Assembly: GCA_038078755.1 (NCBI GenBank)
Contig: JBBTSQ010000037.1
Location: forward strand, 1 to 13,693
DNA: 13,693 nt
DNA from: JBBTSQ01 sp038078755
GTDB taxonomy: Bacteria > Patescibacteriota > Minisyncoccia > Phycocordibacterales > JBAYGS01
Reading direction: 5' to 3'
Numbering within the stretch: the first letter of the stretch is position 1; every line of letters starts with the position of its first letter. Positions 1 through 6,715 of the stretch are shown here, in pieces. Below the pieces are notes generated by a model. The model was not told the DNA's origin, did not search any database, and was given only the letters and a program-made list of their open reading frames with translations. A program made the translations under genes and the position numbers.

Positions 1-33
1 CGCCTATTCTTTTAAAAAGCAAGGGAAAGTGGT

Positions 34-135
34 TCAACGGCTCACTGGTTTAGGTTGAGCCTTTAAAATACGGCTCAACCTGGCCACGATACAAAATCAA
101 CGGCTCACTGGTTTTCGAGAATGGTTCACTGGTCT
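34..135. repeat. Short direct repeats at left edge
   Basis: An identical 18-bp sequence (TCAACGGCTCACTGGTTT) occurs at 34-51 and 97-114. A degenerate third copy (GGTTCACTGGTCT) lies at 123-135. Between the first two copies is an inverted repeat, GGTTGAGCC (53-61) with GGCTCAACC (72-80), separated by 10 nt. No ORF explains the region. Multiple short repeats built on GGTTCA/GGCTCACTGG resemble the repeated ends of some insertion sequences (IS21-like ends are one possibility). No transposase is inside the window, so the identity is an inference only. Confidence 0.6.
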
Positions 136-144
136 GGGAAGTAA

Positions 145-186
145 AAAGCAGAAGCCCCCGAAAATCGTAGCGATTTTCGGGGGCTT
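145..186 (-). terminator. Intrinsic terminator after priA
   Basis: A perfect 16-bp stem (152-167 with 171-186) closes a 3-nt loop and has a GGGGGC/GCCCCC base. On the minus strand it is followed by CTGCTTTTTAC, which gives a T tract. It lies about 47 nt beyond the priA stop codon. On the plus strand the stem is followed by TTTCTC, so it may also work in the other direction for anything entering from the left edge. Confidence 0.8.
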
Positions 187-232
187 TCTCTGATTGTTAA
201 TTGTATGTTGTGAGTTGTCAGTCTACTCTCTT

Positions 233-2140
233 CTAAAGCAAGCTCTCAGGATTCACACTTACATTCCACTCCGGAGACAGTGAATTGATCAGGGAGGTCA
301 GTTGGGGATCGGATTTTTTGGGGTCAGTCTTGATTAGCATGTTCATTGCCACTTGCCCTTTGCGCATCGACAAAAAAGCTGGAAAGACATCGGGGGTATA
401 GGGGGCAAAAAGCTGTTTTGCTTCGGCAATGAGATTACTCACGCGGTCGCGTGTACCCTCGAGGGTGAGTTTAATGATGGTCCTAAATGGCGGATAGAGG
501 AATTGTTCGCGCTCACTGATTTCATCTTTATAAAAATCAATTAAATTACCCTTGAGGCCGTAGTCGAGTAATTTGGCATCCGGATTTCTGGTCTGGAGGA
601 GGAATTGATCAGCAGTCACGCTCCGTAATTTAATTAAAATTTGCATAATTCGTTCACCGATTCGAAAATCAGGGATGGCAAAAAAAGAGTCAAGTGATGC
701 GATGATGCTCGACTCGATTTTGAACGTCAGGTAGGGAAGCGCCATCTCGGTGCCAAGCAAAATACTTCCCGGAGTGTGTTCAAACGCGCGCACGATTTGT
801 TTTGCCTGTTCGTGTGTCTTCACGCGATCCTTGTCGAGCGTAAAGATCGTCGCGTCTGGGTGCTGTTTTTTAATTTCAACCTCAACACTGTCGATGCCGA
901 TGCCTAGTGGCTTCAGGCGCCACCCGCCACAGTACACGCACACTTCTCTCGCGCTTCTTTTTTCGCCACATCTGTGACACATAAAGAAATTTTGAGTACC
1001 AACATCTTTGCCAGTCTTGCCGTGAAGGACGGTAGGCGCGCCACAGGTGGTGCAGGCGACAGTGGTGCCACAATCACTGCAGACGGTCGATGGCGACAAG
1101 CCTCGACGGGCGCAAAATACAAAACAATGTTCGCTCTTGGCTTTCGTGTCTGAGATCAGTGTGTGTGATTCCTCTGACAGTACGCTGAATTTTTTACCTC
1201 CCGCTTCGCTGTAAGCACGCATATCGATTTTGTGGATAGTGGCGGTGGACAATGAGCGGAATTTGAGTGGCGCATACTCGTGAAATTCGTTGGTCTTGGT
1301 GCGCCAGATGGTTTCGGTGCGAAGCAATGCGTCGCCAACGATCAAACGCGCGCCGAGTTTTTCGGCAAAGATTTCAGTAAAGAGTCGAGTGTCGCTGTAT
1401 GGCCGTTCACGCAAGTAATAACCCTTGGCGTTTTCCCGTTCGATAATGATCGTGCCGATGTCGTCTCGAAACACGGGTAAAAAGTGCGGTGTGCCGATAA
1501 GTAAGAGCGAGTGCGAATTTTGAGCGATTTCTTTCCAGACTTTTTTTAGTTTCAGTCCATCGGTTTGGCTGGTCAAAGTGTATGTGTATTGCTCGATACC
1601 TTTTTCGAGCGCTTCTCGAACCGTCTCGATATCTTGGATTGAAGGCACACAGAGAAATACTGATCGTTTTTTGGCAAAATCTTCTCGGATGAGACTTTTG
1701 TAGTGTGAAAATCGTTCTTCGTCATCAGCTTGGATGGACAGTTTTTCGCAGATGACATCTTTTCCTGCGTGCATCTCGTGAATGCGGGACAATTTTTTCA
1801 CCACCGACCCATCGAGAAGAAAGGCGGGGGTCATCGCTGAAAGGATGGCGCCGGTGGTGGTAAATGAGATTTCTGCTGTTTTGGCGCAGGTGGCAATAAA
1901 GCTTTCAGGTAGTCCGGCTTCAGCGTGCACTTTTTCCACTCTGCGGATTTCGTAGTCGAGGGTTTTGATGCTTGCCTTGAGATCCTCGGCATTTTCAATT
2001 GCCACAATCAGGCCGGAAATGATCCGATTTCGGAGCGGGACTTTGACGATATTACCGATGGTCACTTCAGCCCCGGTAAAGTAGGAGAGGGTTTCGCGAC
2101 CGATGCCTTTGGCAATGGGAATAACGCGAATGACTTTCAT
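233..2140 (-). CDS. priA: PriA-like primosomal protein N', helicase motifs degenerate
   Basis: PriA recognises stalled forks and D-loops and starts DnaB reloading. This 635-residue protein has the PriA order: N-terminal 3'-end-binding domain (about 1-95), two helicase-like lobes, an embedded zinc module, and a C-terminal domain with the family-typical YPPF (549-552). All eight zinc cysteines are present (354, 357, 363, 366, 388, 391, 401, 404). The ATPase motifs are not: no GxGKT is seen where Walker A belongs (around 135-150), the DEEH box reads ERENA (234-238), and the GRAGR arginine motif is replaced near 500-508 by LIKLRSV. The IPDFR..ER segment before it is kept (489-497). The fold is therefore retained with predicted loss of ATP hydrolysis, as known for actinobacterial PriA. 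The ATG at 2140 fits the family N-terminus; no clear Shine-Dalgarno precedes it. Identity is sure; loss of helicase activity is inferred from the motifs. Confidence 0.93.
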   Translation of the reverse strand: MKVIRVIPIAKGIGRETLSYFTGAEVTIGNIVKVPLRNRIISGLIVAIENAEDLKASIKTLDYEIRRVEKVHAEAGLPESFIATCAKTAEISFTTTGAILSAMTPAFLLDGSVVKKLSRIHEMHAGKDVICEKLSIQADDEERFSHYKSLIREDFAKKRSVFLCVPSIQDIETVREALEKGIEQYTYTLTSQTDGLKLKKVWKEIAQNSHSLLLIGTPHFLPVFRDDIGTIIIERENAKGYYLRERPYSDTRLFTEIFAEKLGARLIVGDALLRTETIWRTKTNEFHEYAPLKFRSLSTATIHKIDMRAYSEAGGKKFSVLSEESHTLISDTKAKSEHCFVFCARRGLSPSTVCSDCGTTVACTTCGAPTVLHGKTGKDVGTQNFFMCHRCGEKRSAREVCVYCGGWRLKPLGIGIDSVEVEIKKQHPDATIFTLDKDRVKTHEQAKQIVRAFEHTPGSILLGTEMALPYLTFKIESSIIASLDSFFAIPDFRIGERIMQILIKLRSVTADQFLLQTRNPDAKLLDYGLKGNLIDFYKDEISEREQFLYPPFRTIIKLTLEGTRDRVSNLIAEAKQLFAPYTPDVFPAFLSMRKGQVAMNMLIKTDPKKSDPQLTSLINSLSPEWNVSVNPESLL

Positions 2141-2164
2141 AGGTCTATAGTGGCATGGAATTAG

Positions 2165-2217
2165 ATTACAGACAACAGAACACAGACAGTAGACATTAGT
2201 AGTTAGATATTAGACAG
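2165..2217. repeat. Degenerate intergenic TCTGTTGTCTGT-type repeat, copy A
   Basis: The stretch upstream of priA is built of variations on ACAGACA and TAGACAT. Its core, 24 bp at 2184-2207, recurs exactly in inverse orientation at 9113-9136 near recR. The part at 2169-2188 resembles 4320-4336 upstream of murA. It has no ORF. It looks like a dispersed low-complexity intergenic repeat of unknown role. Confidence 0.6.
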
Positions 2218-2218
2218 G

Positions 2219-2256
2219 AAAAGAAAAAGCGGGCATTTGCAACGAATGCCCGCTTT
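2219..2256 (-). terminator. Intrinsic terminator after the 103-aa gene
   Basis: A perfect 12-bp stem (2226-2237 with 2245-2256) has a 7-nt loop. On the minus strand it is followed by TTTTTCTTTTCC. It ends the transcript of the small gene at 2328-2639 and insulates priA from it. Confidence 0.88.
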
Positions 2257-2327
2257 GGAGTCACTAATTTCTTGCAGCAGCTCTTTTTTAGTGAGCAGAC
2301 TATTTCAACTCATCAAATTTGAGGAAT

Positions 2328-2639
2328 CTACCACCCGTGGAAGCGTTTGACTCGGGGTTCGGTCACTTTCCGTGGGGGATATGTTCGAATATCTTTGCGG
2401 AGAGCTCGAGTGATCTTTTTCTTAGCCTCGAGTAGCTCGAGCAGTAGATTCAGAGTTTCCTCTGATATCTGAGTCCGGGTATTTGATGGCGGGGGTTCGA
2501 CACACGAAGGTTGAAAGCGGACATCGTAGAATCCGGTTTTACCATTGTAAAGAAACGCTTCCAAGTAGCCTCTGGTCTGAGGAATAATGAGGATTGAAAA
2601 ATCACTTCCATGGGTGTGGGCAATGCTGGCTTGTATCAT
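2328..2639 (-). CDS. Hypothetical protein, 103 aa
   Basis: The family is not recognised. The first half (about 1-45) alternates hydrophobic and polar residues in a beta-like pattern (DFSILIIPQTRGYLEAFLYN). A proline-rich link (PPPSNTRT) leads to a predicted helix rich in Leu, Glu and Lys (about 57-84), and the tail is basic (PRVKRFHGW). No signal peptide or membrane segment is visible. The gene is supported by context more than by homology: a TTGACA promoter upstream, an AAAGGA ribosome-binding site five bases before the ATG (the clearest Shine-Dalgarno in the window), and a strong terminator about 70 nt downstream. It lies downstream of murA on the same strand, 85 nt away, but appears to have its own promoter. 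Confidence 0.75.
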   Translation of the reverse strand: MIQASIAHTHGSDFSILIIPQTRGYLEAFLYNGKTGFYDVRFQPSCVEPPPSNTRTQISEETLNLLLELLEAKKKITRALRKDIRTYPPRKVTEPRVKRFHGW

Positions 2640-2688
2640 AAGTGTCCTTTCTTACCAATCTTGTTGAATGAACAGTATATCCTTCATT

Positions 2689-2718
2689 ACTCTACATTGT
2701 TGACTGGCTTTTTGTCAA
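2689..2718 (-). promoter_or_regulatory. Promoter of the 103-aa gene
   Basis: On the minus strand, TTGACA (2718-2713) is followed after 18 nt by TAGAGT (2694-2689). The predicted start is near 2682, giving a leader of about 43 nt with an AAAGGA site. The -35 box sits in an inverted repeat, TGTTGAC/GTCAACA (2698-2704 with 2714-2720, 9-nt loop), directly behind the murA stop. That repeat could be an operator or a weak hairpin; it has no T tract. Confidence 0.6.
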
Positions 2719-2724
2719 CATAGC

Positions 2725-4254
2725 TTAAAAATCTCTCAGCACTTTTATCTTCGCCCCTAAACTTTGCAGTCGTCTGATGATGTCTTCATAACCTCGGTTG
2801 ATACTATAGATATTGCGGAGAATTGATTTGCCGGTGGCGCCAAGCATCCCGATCAAAATGATAGCGGCGGGACGGAGAGCGGGCGGGGACACCACTTCAG
2901 CGCCTTTGAGCTCGGTCGGGCCGTTGACATACAGTCGATGCGGATCGGCGAGGATGGTATCTGCGCGGAGCTTATCGAGCTCTTTATAATAGATGGCACG
3001 TTCTTCGTAGACCCAGTCGTGAATGAGGGTCTGGCCTTTGGCTTGAGTGGCGATAACGGCAAAAAATGGCAAGTTGTCGATGTTAAGTCCTGGGTATGGT
3101 CGAGATTCGATTTTATCGGGCAGTGCTTTTAGTGCCGATGGGAATGTTTTAATATCCACGAGATTAGTCTGACCGTTTTTCGACTTGTATCGCTTCAGGA
3201 TTTTGTATTTGAAGCCCATTTTTTCGAGTTTCAACAGTTCGATTTCCAAGAAGTCGATAGGACAGCGAGTAATAGTGAGGCTTGATTTGGTGAGGATGGC
3301 GGTAGCGATAAAAAACATTGAGTCGATCGGGTCTTCGCTCAAGAAGTGCGTAATAGGCTGATCAATTTTTTCAATACCGTGCACCACAAGGGTGGTGGTG
3401 CCAATGCCTTCGATTTTTACCCCAAGACTTTCGAGGAAAAAACAGACGTCCTGCACTTGGTAGTTGGCAGATGCAAATCGGATAACCGTTTTTCCTGGAA
3501 TCAATGCGGATGCCATCAACACATTTTCGGTCACGGTGTCTCCCGATTCGTAGAGCACAATATAATTCGGTTTTAATTTTTTAGTCGATATTTCGTATTG
3601 TTTTGAAGCGGTCTTGATTTTTAGCCCCAATTTTTCAAGCGCAAAAAAGTGTGGATTGATAGTACGGGAGCCCAAACGACAGCCTCCGGCGTAGGGGATG
3701 GCAAAGTTCTTTAGGTGATGGATCAGTGGCCCGATGAGCATAATGACGCTTCGAGTTTTGATGGCAGATTCGATATTCATTTTTTCGAGAGAGAAAGTCT
3801 TTGGCGGTTTGATTTCGAGGTCGTTGCCAATCCAGGTCACAGCCACTCCGATACTTTCAAGCACTTCGATGATTCGATTTACTTCCTCAATTTTGGGCAC
3901 CTGTTTGAGTAGGGTGGTGTTGTGATTGAGAAGTGATGCGCAGAGCAGTCCTACCGCGGCATTTTTTGATGTCTTGGTTTCAATAGTGCCAGAAAGTGTC
4001 TGTCCGCCTTCGATTTCGATATTCAGTCCGCCTTTTGACACCTCAATGATATTTTTCTCAAGCGCGCCAGATATTTTGGCGAGGGTTTCGGTGGTGATAT
4101 TTTGTTCCCCAGACTCGATGCGAGCCAGACCGCTTTGGGTCGTACCGATTTTCTCGGCCAGAGCTTCTTGAGTCAAACCTCGCTCTTCGCGGAGTTTGGT
4201 AATGAGTGCTCCGACTATTTTTAATTTCTTATCGAAGTGTGATTTCGAGGCCAT
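2725..4254 (-). CDS. murA: XRE-family DNA-binding domain fused to MurA-like enolpyruvyl transferase
   Basis: From the ATG at 4254 the protein has 509 residues, against about 420 for ordinary MurA. Residues about 9-65 are an XRE helix-turn-helix (LREERGLTQEALAEKIGTTQ). The rest is a MurA fold. MurA adds enolpyruvate from PEP to UDP-GlcNAc, the first committed step of peptidoglycan synthesis. Visible active-site matches are K97-N98 (KNA), the loop GGCRLGSR with the PEP-binding cysteine (C192) and its arginine, D393, R419 and R487 (NRGYE). The usual DLR near the end reads ALR (A459), and the IPDRIE-type segment reads EDPIDS, so the enzyme part is divergent. It could be an active MurA that regulates its own gene, or a MurA-derived ligand sensor. 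An upstream ATG at 4338 would place 28 residues across the promoter and a repeat, so it was not chosen. Identity of both domains is secure; activity is open. Confidence 0.92.
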   Translation of the reverse strand: MASKSHFDKKLKIVGALITKLREERGLTQEALAEKIGTTQSGLARIESGEQNITTETLAKISGALEKNIIEVSKGGLNIEIEGGQTLSGTIETKTSKNAAVGLLCASLLNHNTTLLKQVPKIEEVNRIIEVLESIGVAVTWIGNDLEIKPPKTFSLEKMNIESAIKTRSVIMLIGPLIHHLKNFAIPYAGGCRLGSRTINPHFFALEKLGLKIKTASKQYEISTKKLKPNYIVLYESGDTVTENVLMASALIPGKTVIRFASANYQVQDVCFFLESLGVKIEGIGTTTLVVHGIEKIDQPITHFLSEDPIDSMFFIATAILTKSSLTITRCPIDFLEIELLKLEKMGFKYKILKRYKSKNGQTNLVDIKTFPSALKALPDKIESRPYPGLNIDNLPFFAVIATQAKGQTLIHDWVYEERAIYYKELDKLRADTILADPHRLYVNGPTELKGAEVVSPPALRPAAIILIGMLGATGKSILRNIYSINRGYEDIIRRLQSLGAKIKVLRDF

Positions 4255-4274
4255 ATCTTTGCGTTTATTTTGTA

Positions 4275-4312
4275 ATACTATGAGTATAACATATATGTGA
4301 TATTTTTGGGAA
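4275..4312 (-). promoter_or_regulatory. murA promoter with overlapping palindromes (possible XRE operator)
   Basis: On the minus strand a TATACT -10 box (4288-4283) lies 18 nt from a weak TTCCCA -35 (4312-4307). An 18-bp palindrome at 4285-4302, TATAACATATATGTGATA on the plus strand, has one mismatched pair and fills the spacer up to the -10. A second inverted repeat, ATACT-ATG-AGTAT (4275-4287), covers the -10 and the predicted start. The predicted leader is about 22 nt, with only a weak AAAG before the ATG. Autoregulation by the XRE domain of the encoded protein is an inference. Confidence 0.5.
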
Positions 4313-4318
4313 GATGCC

Positions 4319-4350
4319 AGAACACAGACAACAGACATGAGACTATAAAT
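4319..4350. repeat. Degenerate intergenic repeat, copy B
   Basis: The segment holds AACACAGACAACAGACATGA upstream of murA. It shares AACACAGACA and ACAGACAACAG with copy A upstream of priA. It is non-coding and its role is unknown. Confidence 0.45.
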
Positions 4351-4360
4351 AAGAAGTAGA

Positions 4361-4394
4361 TCTATTTACCCATTCGTACGAATGGGTAAATAGA
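4361..4394. repeat. 34-bp perfect palindrome upstream of murA
   Basis: Seventeen bases (4361-4377) are followed directly by their exact reverse complement (4378-4394), centred on CGTACG, with no loop. It lies about 110 nt upstream of the murA start and 65 nt beyond the terminator of the preceding gene. There is no T tract and no ORF. It could be a binding site for a dimeric regulator or a DNA cruciform; nothing in the sequence decides between these. Confidence 0.8.
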
Positions 4395-4412
4395 GAAATT
4401 ACTCGCATTCCT

Positions 4413-4442
4413 ACAAATATCAGACAACCGTCTTATATTTGT
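4413..4442. repeat. Imperfect inverted repeat upstream of murA
   Basis: ACAAATAT (4413-4420) pairs with ATATTTGT (4435-4442), and inside it AGAC pairs with GTCT around an AACC loop. Only one C.T mismatch separates the two stems, giving 12 pairs. It sits 18 nt from the 34-bp palindrome. Neither strand has a following T tract, so it is not an obvious terminator. Confidence 0.65.
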
Positions 4443-4458
4443 GGTGATAAAATATGGC

Positions 4459-4494
4459 AAAAAAGAAAAAACCGCACGCGGGTAGCGGGCGGTT
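4459..4494 (-). terminator. Intrinsic terminator after the 170-aa gene
   Basis: On the minus strand AACCGC pairs with GCGGTT (outer 6 bp). After one mismatch a further CGC/GCG encloses a 5-nt loop. TTTTTTCTTTTTT follows. It starts eight bases beyond the end of the 4502-5014 gene. Confidence 0.82.
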
Positions 4495-4501
4495 GTGAGA
4501 T

Positions 4502-5014
4502 TCAAAGTCTGCCAGTAATCAACTTTACGACGGCGGCTTTGATTTCCGAATCAATCTTAATAGAGATGTTGGGATCTCCGTCATGTCCAATGCCGGGGCC
4601 CGGGATATTGAGAAACGGTCCGTAGCGGATATAGTGGCCCTGTTGTGCCACTGATCCACCGAATCGTTCAAGGAGCCAATTTTCCTCGTCTGGACGATCA
4701 TCGGTGAGTCCGAAGGCTTGCTTCATGTCTTCGGTTGTGAAGACTGTGACTCCTACAACTTTTTCCGTAAAGGAGTATTTGATTTCCCAGGACAATACCC
4801 ATGGAGCTTCTGCACGCCCGATTTTTGGATCAAAGGCAATATGCAGAGTTGCAGCACTGCCTTTGATTGTCAACGAAGACCCTTGGATATTGTTCGCGCC
4901 TTTGGCTGACATCTTGTAGCAGTGGTGATGACACCAGATTGGTATGTCTCCCATTTTTGTTTGTGGGGGATATGAACGAGGGTGCGACCTTACTGTCGGC
5001 ATTTTTCTTTTCAT
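4502..5014 (-). CDS. Hypothetical protein, 170 aa, with CHHHC motif
   Basis: No family is recognised. Near the N-terminus (about 28-32) is a compact CHHHC cluster in WCHHHCYKM, which could bind a metal. A beta-rich middle follows (TLHIAFDP, WVLSWEIKYSF, VVGVTVFTTEDM). The C-terminal third has a Gly/Pro stretch (NIPGPGIGHDGDP) and ends in a predicted helix (SEIKAAVVKLITG). There is no signal peptide or membrane helix. It is divergent from mreB and has its own terminator just after the stop. An ATG four codons further in is possible, since the Shine-Dalgarno (AGAAAG) is weak. Supported by length, terminator and promoter, not by homology. Confidence 0.68.
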   Translation of the reverse strand: MKRKMPTVRSHPRSYPPQTKMGDIPIWCHHHCYKMSAKGANNIQGSSLTIKGSAATLHIAFDPKIGRAEAPWVLSWEIKYSFTEKVVGVTVFTTEDMKQAFGLTDDRPDEENWLLERFGGSVAQQGHYIRYGPFLNIPGPGIGHDGDPNISIKIDSEIKAAVVKLITGRL

Positions 5015-5050
5015 AATGAGTCTTTCTCAAACAACTTTTCTACTCTATAC

Positions 5051-5076
5051 ATTATACTTTACGGACTACTTGTCAA
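5051..5076 (-). promoter_or_regulatory. Promoter region of the 170-aa gene, shared intergenic space with mreB
   Basis: On the minus strand there is TTGACA (5076-5071) and TATAAT (5056-5051), but only 14 nt apart. With the 16-nt spacing usual in this window the -10 would be TAATGT. On the plus strand TTCTCA (5024-5029) and TATACA (5046-5051) are 16 nt apart and may serve mreB. The two promoters would overlap back to back. The exact boxes are uncertain. Confidence 0.4.
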
Positions 5077-5116
5077 GTATCATAAACAGACAAAAAGACT
5101 TACTATGGAGACATCT

Positions 5117-6130
5117 ATGGGAATGTTCTCAAAACGATTGGGGATTGATTTGGGTACAGCGAATACGCTAGTATTTTTGCCCGGTAAAGGAATTGTGCTC
5201 AACGAGCCATCGGTAGTGGCGGTATCTGAGCAAGACAACAAAATCTTGGCGGTGGGAGTGGATGCCAAAAATATGATTGGTAAAACGCCGGAAAGTATTA
5301 TTGCCTATCGACCAATGAAAGACGGGGTTATTGCCGACTATCGTGTGACCGAGGCAATGCTTCGCTATTTTATCAGTAAAGCGCTCGGACGATGGAATAT
5401 TTTTAAACCAGACGTGATGGTGTCAGTGCCTGCCGGCGTGACTTCAACTGAACGCCGTGCGGTGATCGAGGCGGCAATGCGTGCGGGCGCCAAAAATGCC
5501 TACGTGGTGAAAGAGCCGATTTTGGCGGCAATTGGCGCCGGCATTCCGATCTATGAGCCGATCGGGCATATGGTGGTGGATATTGGTGGAGGGACGACAG
5601 ACGTGGCGGTGATTTCGCTTGGCGGGATTGTGGCGTCAACGTCGGTGAAATGCGCGGGCAATCGCATCGATGCTGCCATCGCTGACTATATTAAAAAAAC
5701 ATTCAATTTGGCGATTGGTGATCAGACGGCGGAAGATATTAAAATAAAAGTAGGTTCAGCAGTGCCGCTCGATGAAGAATTGTCGATGGTGATCAAGGGA
5801 CGAGATTTTCTTTCGGGGCTTCCGAGAACAGCGGAAATCAAGACCAATGAAATTGTGAAGGCGATCTCTCGCGAGCTCCGCGATATGATCAAAGCCATCA
5901 AAGATGTGCTTCAGGAGACTCCGCCCGAGCTTGCGGCAGATATTATTGATAAGGGGATTATTATGACCGGTGGGTCTTCAATGCTCCGCAATTTGCCGGA
6001 GCTTGTGTACCGTCGCACCGGAGTAAAAGCGATTTTGGCGGAGGATGCGCTGTTTTGTGTGGTGAAGGGGACGGGGGTGGCGCTGGATCATCTTGATACG
6101 TATAAGAAAAGTATCATCACCAAGCGCTAG
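5117..6130 (+). CDS. mreB: Rod-shape-determining actin homologue MreB
   Basis: MreB forms membrane-associated ATP-dependent filaments that direct lateral peptidoglycan synthesis. From the ATG at 5117 the protein has 337 residues, normal for the family. It shows the actin-fold phosphate-1 loop (LGIDLGTANT, about 7-16), KGIVLNEPSVVAV, the phosphate-2 loop (VVDIGGGTTDVAVISLGG) and a C-terminal adenosine motif (MTGGSSML). The start is chosen because GGAG lies six bases before it and because it gives the typical short N-terminus (MGMFSKRLGIDLGT). ATG 5105, four codons earlier, is possible but has a poorer site. mreC, mreD and the penicillin-binding genes that often follow are absent: the gene ends in its own terminator, whose stem begins in the stop codon. 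Confidence 0.96.
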   Translation: MGMFSKRLGIDLGTANTLVFLPGKGIVLNEPSVVAVSEQDNKILAVGVDAKNMIGKTPESIIAYRPMKDGVIADYRVTEAMLRYFISKALGRWNIFKPDVMVSVPAGVTSTERRAVIEAAMRAGAKNAYVVKEPILAAIGAGIPIYEPIGHMVVDIGGGTTDVAVISLGGIVASTSVKCAGNRIDAAIADYIKKTFNLAIGDQTAEDIKIKVGSAVPLDEELSMVIKGRDFLSGLPRTAEIKTNEIVKAISRELRDMIKAIKDVLQETPPELAADIIDKGIIMTGGSSMLRNLPELVYRRTGVKAILAEDALFCVVKGTGVALDHLDTYKKSIITKR

Positions 6131-6258
6131 AATCAGCAAAACAGCCTCATCTGCTTTGTCGTCGGCTCCGTTTGTTCCCGCGTCGTATGTCCATATACAA
6201 CTTGGTCACAATACTCGCCGGCTTCGCGCGTCTAAGGCTGTTTTGCTGATTCTTTTTT
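6129..6258 (+). terminator. Long-loop terminator after mreB
   Basis: A perfect 19-bp inverted repeat (6129-6147 with 6235-6253), starting in the mreB stop codon, encloses 87 nt and is followed directly by six T residues. The polarity fits termination of mreB. The loop (6148-6234) is GC-rich, contains small internal pairings (GTCGGC with GCCGGC, GTAT with ATAC) and has no supported gene. A normal terminator loop is 3-10 nt, so this looks like a terminator hairpin carrying an insert, or a small palindromic repeat element. Confidence 0.7.
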
Positions 6259-6284
6259 GTGGTGGTTGTAAGAATAAATAAGAA

Positions 6285-6318
6285 TAAGAAAACCCCATCC
6301 GAGCGTAGCTGGATGGGG
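6285..6318 (-). terminator. Intrinsic terminator after the 88-aa gene
   Basis: CCCCATCC (6293-6300) pairs with GGATGGGG (6311-6318), with extra AGC/GCT pairing inside the 10-nt loop. The minus strand continues TTTTCTTATTC. It is 13 nt beyond the end of the 6331-6597 gene. Confidence 0.8.
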
Positions 6319-6330
6319 TGGTGGCGGGGG

Positions 6331-6597
6331 TCAGAGTTTTTCCCGATGAGGGACACTCGGTGCATTGATTGCTCGCATAAATTCTGCGGCGCGCTCCTCG
6401 ATGGCGTCAGTGAGTTCGGTGTCATCCAATAGTTCAGGATTGTGGACACCCTCAACACAGGTGACGCTGACCGAAATCAGACCGTTTTTCTGTTCTCGTT
6501 CAAACCACTCCACCAATTGACGGGTCGCACTTCCGTCCGGAGCATCTTTCAAAATATGTGTAATTCGATTGGCGAGTACGGCATCTTTGAGTTCCAT
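6331..6597 (-). CDS. Hypothetical protein, 88 aa, acidic
   Basis: The family is not recognised. The protein is small, soluble-looking and acidic, with two predicted helical regions: about 1-34 (MELKDAVLANRITHILKD, then QLVEWFEREQ) and about 54-78 (ELLDDTELTDAIEERAAEFM). A short strand (LISVSVTCVEG) lies between them. It has no Cys cluster, signal peptide or membrane segment. A good promoter lies upstream and a terminator 13 nt downstream, so it is transcribed alone. The Shine-Dalgarno is weak (AAAGTGAG). The plus-strand reading over the same stretch has no such signals. Confidence 0.68.
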   Translation of the reverse strand: MELKDAVLANRITHILKDAPDGSATRQLVEWFEREQKNGLISVSVTCVEGVHNPELLDDTELTDAIEERAAEFMRAINAPSVPHREKL

Positions 6598-6634
6598 AAT
6601 CTACTCACTTTCTGGGTACGTTGTTCCATTGATG

Positions 6635-6662
6635 ACTATAGCATTTTTAATTAAAAAATCAA
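6635..6662 (-). promoter_or_regulatory. Promoter of the 88-aa gene
   Basis: On the minus strand TTGATT (6662-6657) and TATAGT (6640-6635) are separated by a 16-nt A/T-rich spacer. The leader would be about 31 nt. Confidence 0.6.
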
Positions 6663-6715
6663 GTTCACCATAGATTATCGATACCGTTTAGTTTTGTGCC
6701 AAACGGTTTTTCTTT

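Noticed and set aside
4255..4338. N-terminal extension of murA to the ATG at 4338
   Set aside because: The 28 extra residues translate the promoter boxes, the palindromes and a dispersed repeat. The XRE domain is complete from the ATG at 4254.
4982..5116. Longer mreB from the ATG at 4982
   Set aside because: The 45 extra residues overlap the divergent gene and the promoter region. The family N-terminus and a GGAG site support 5117.
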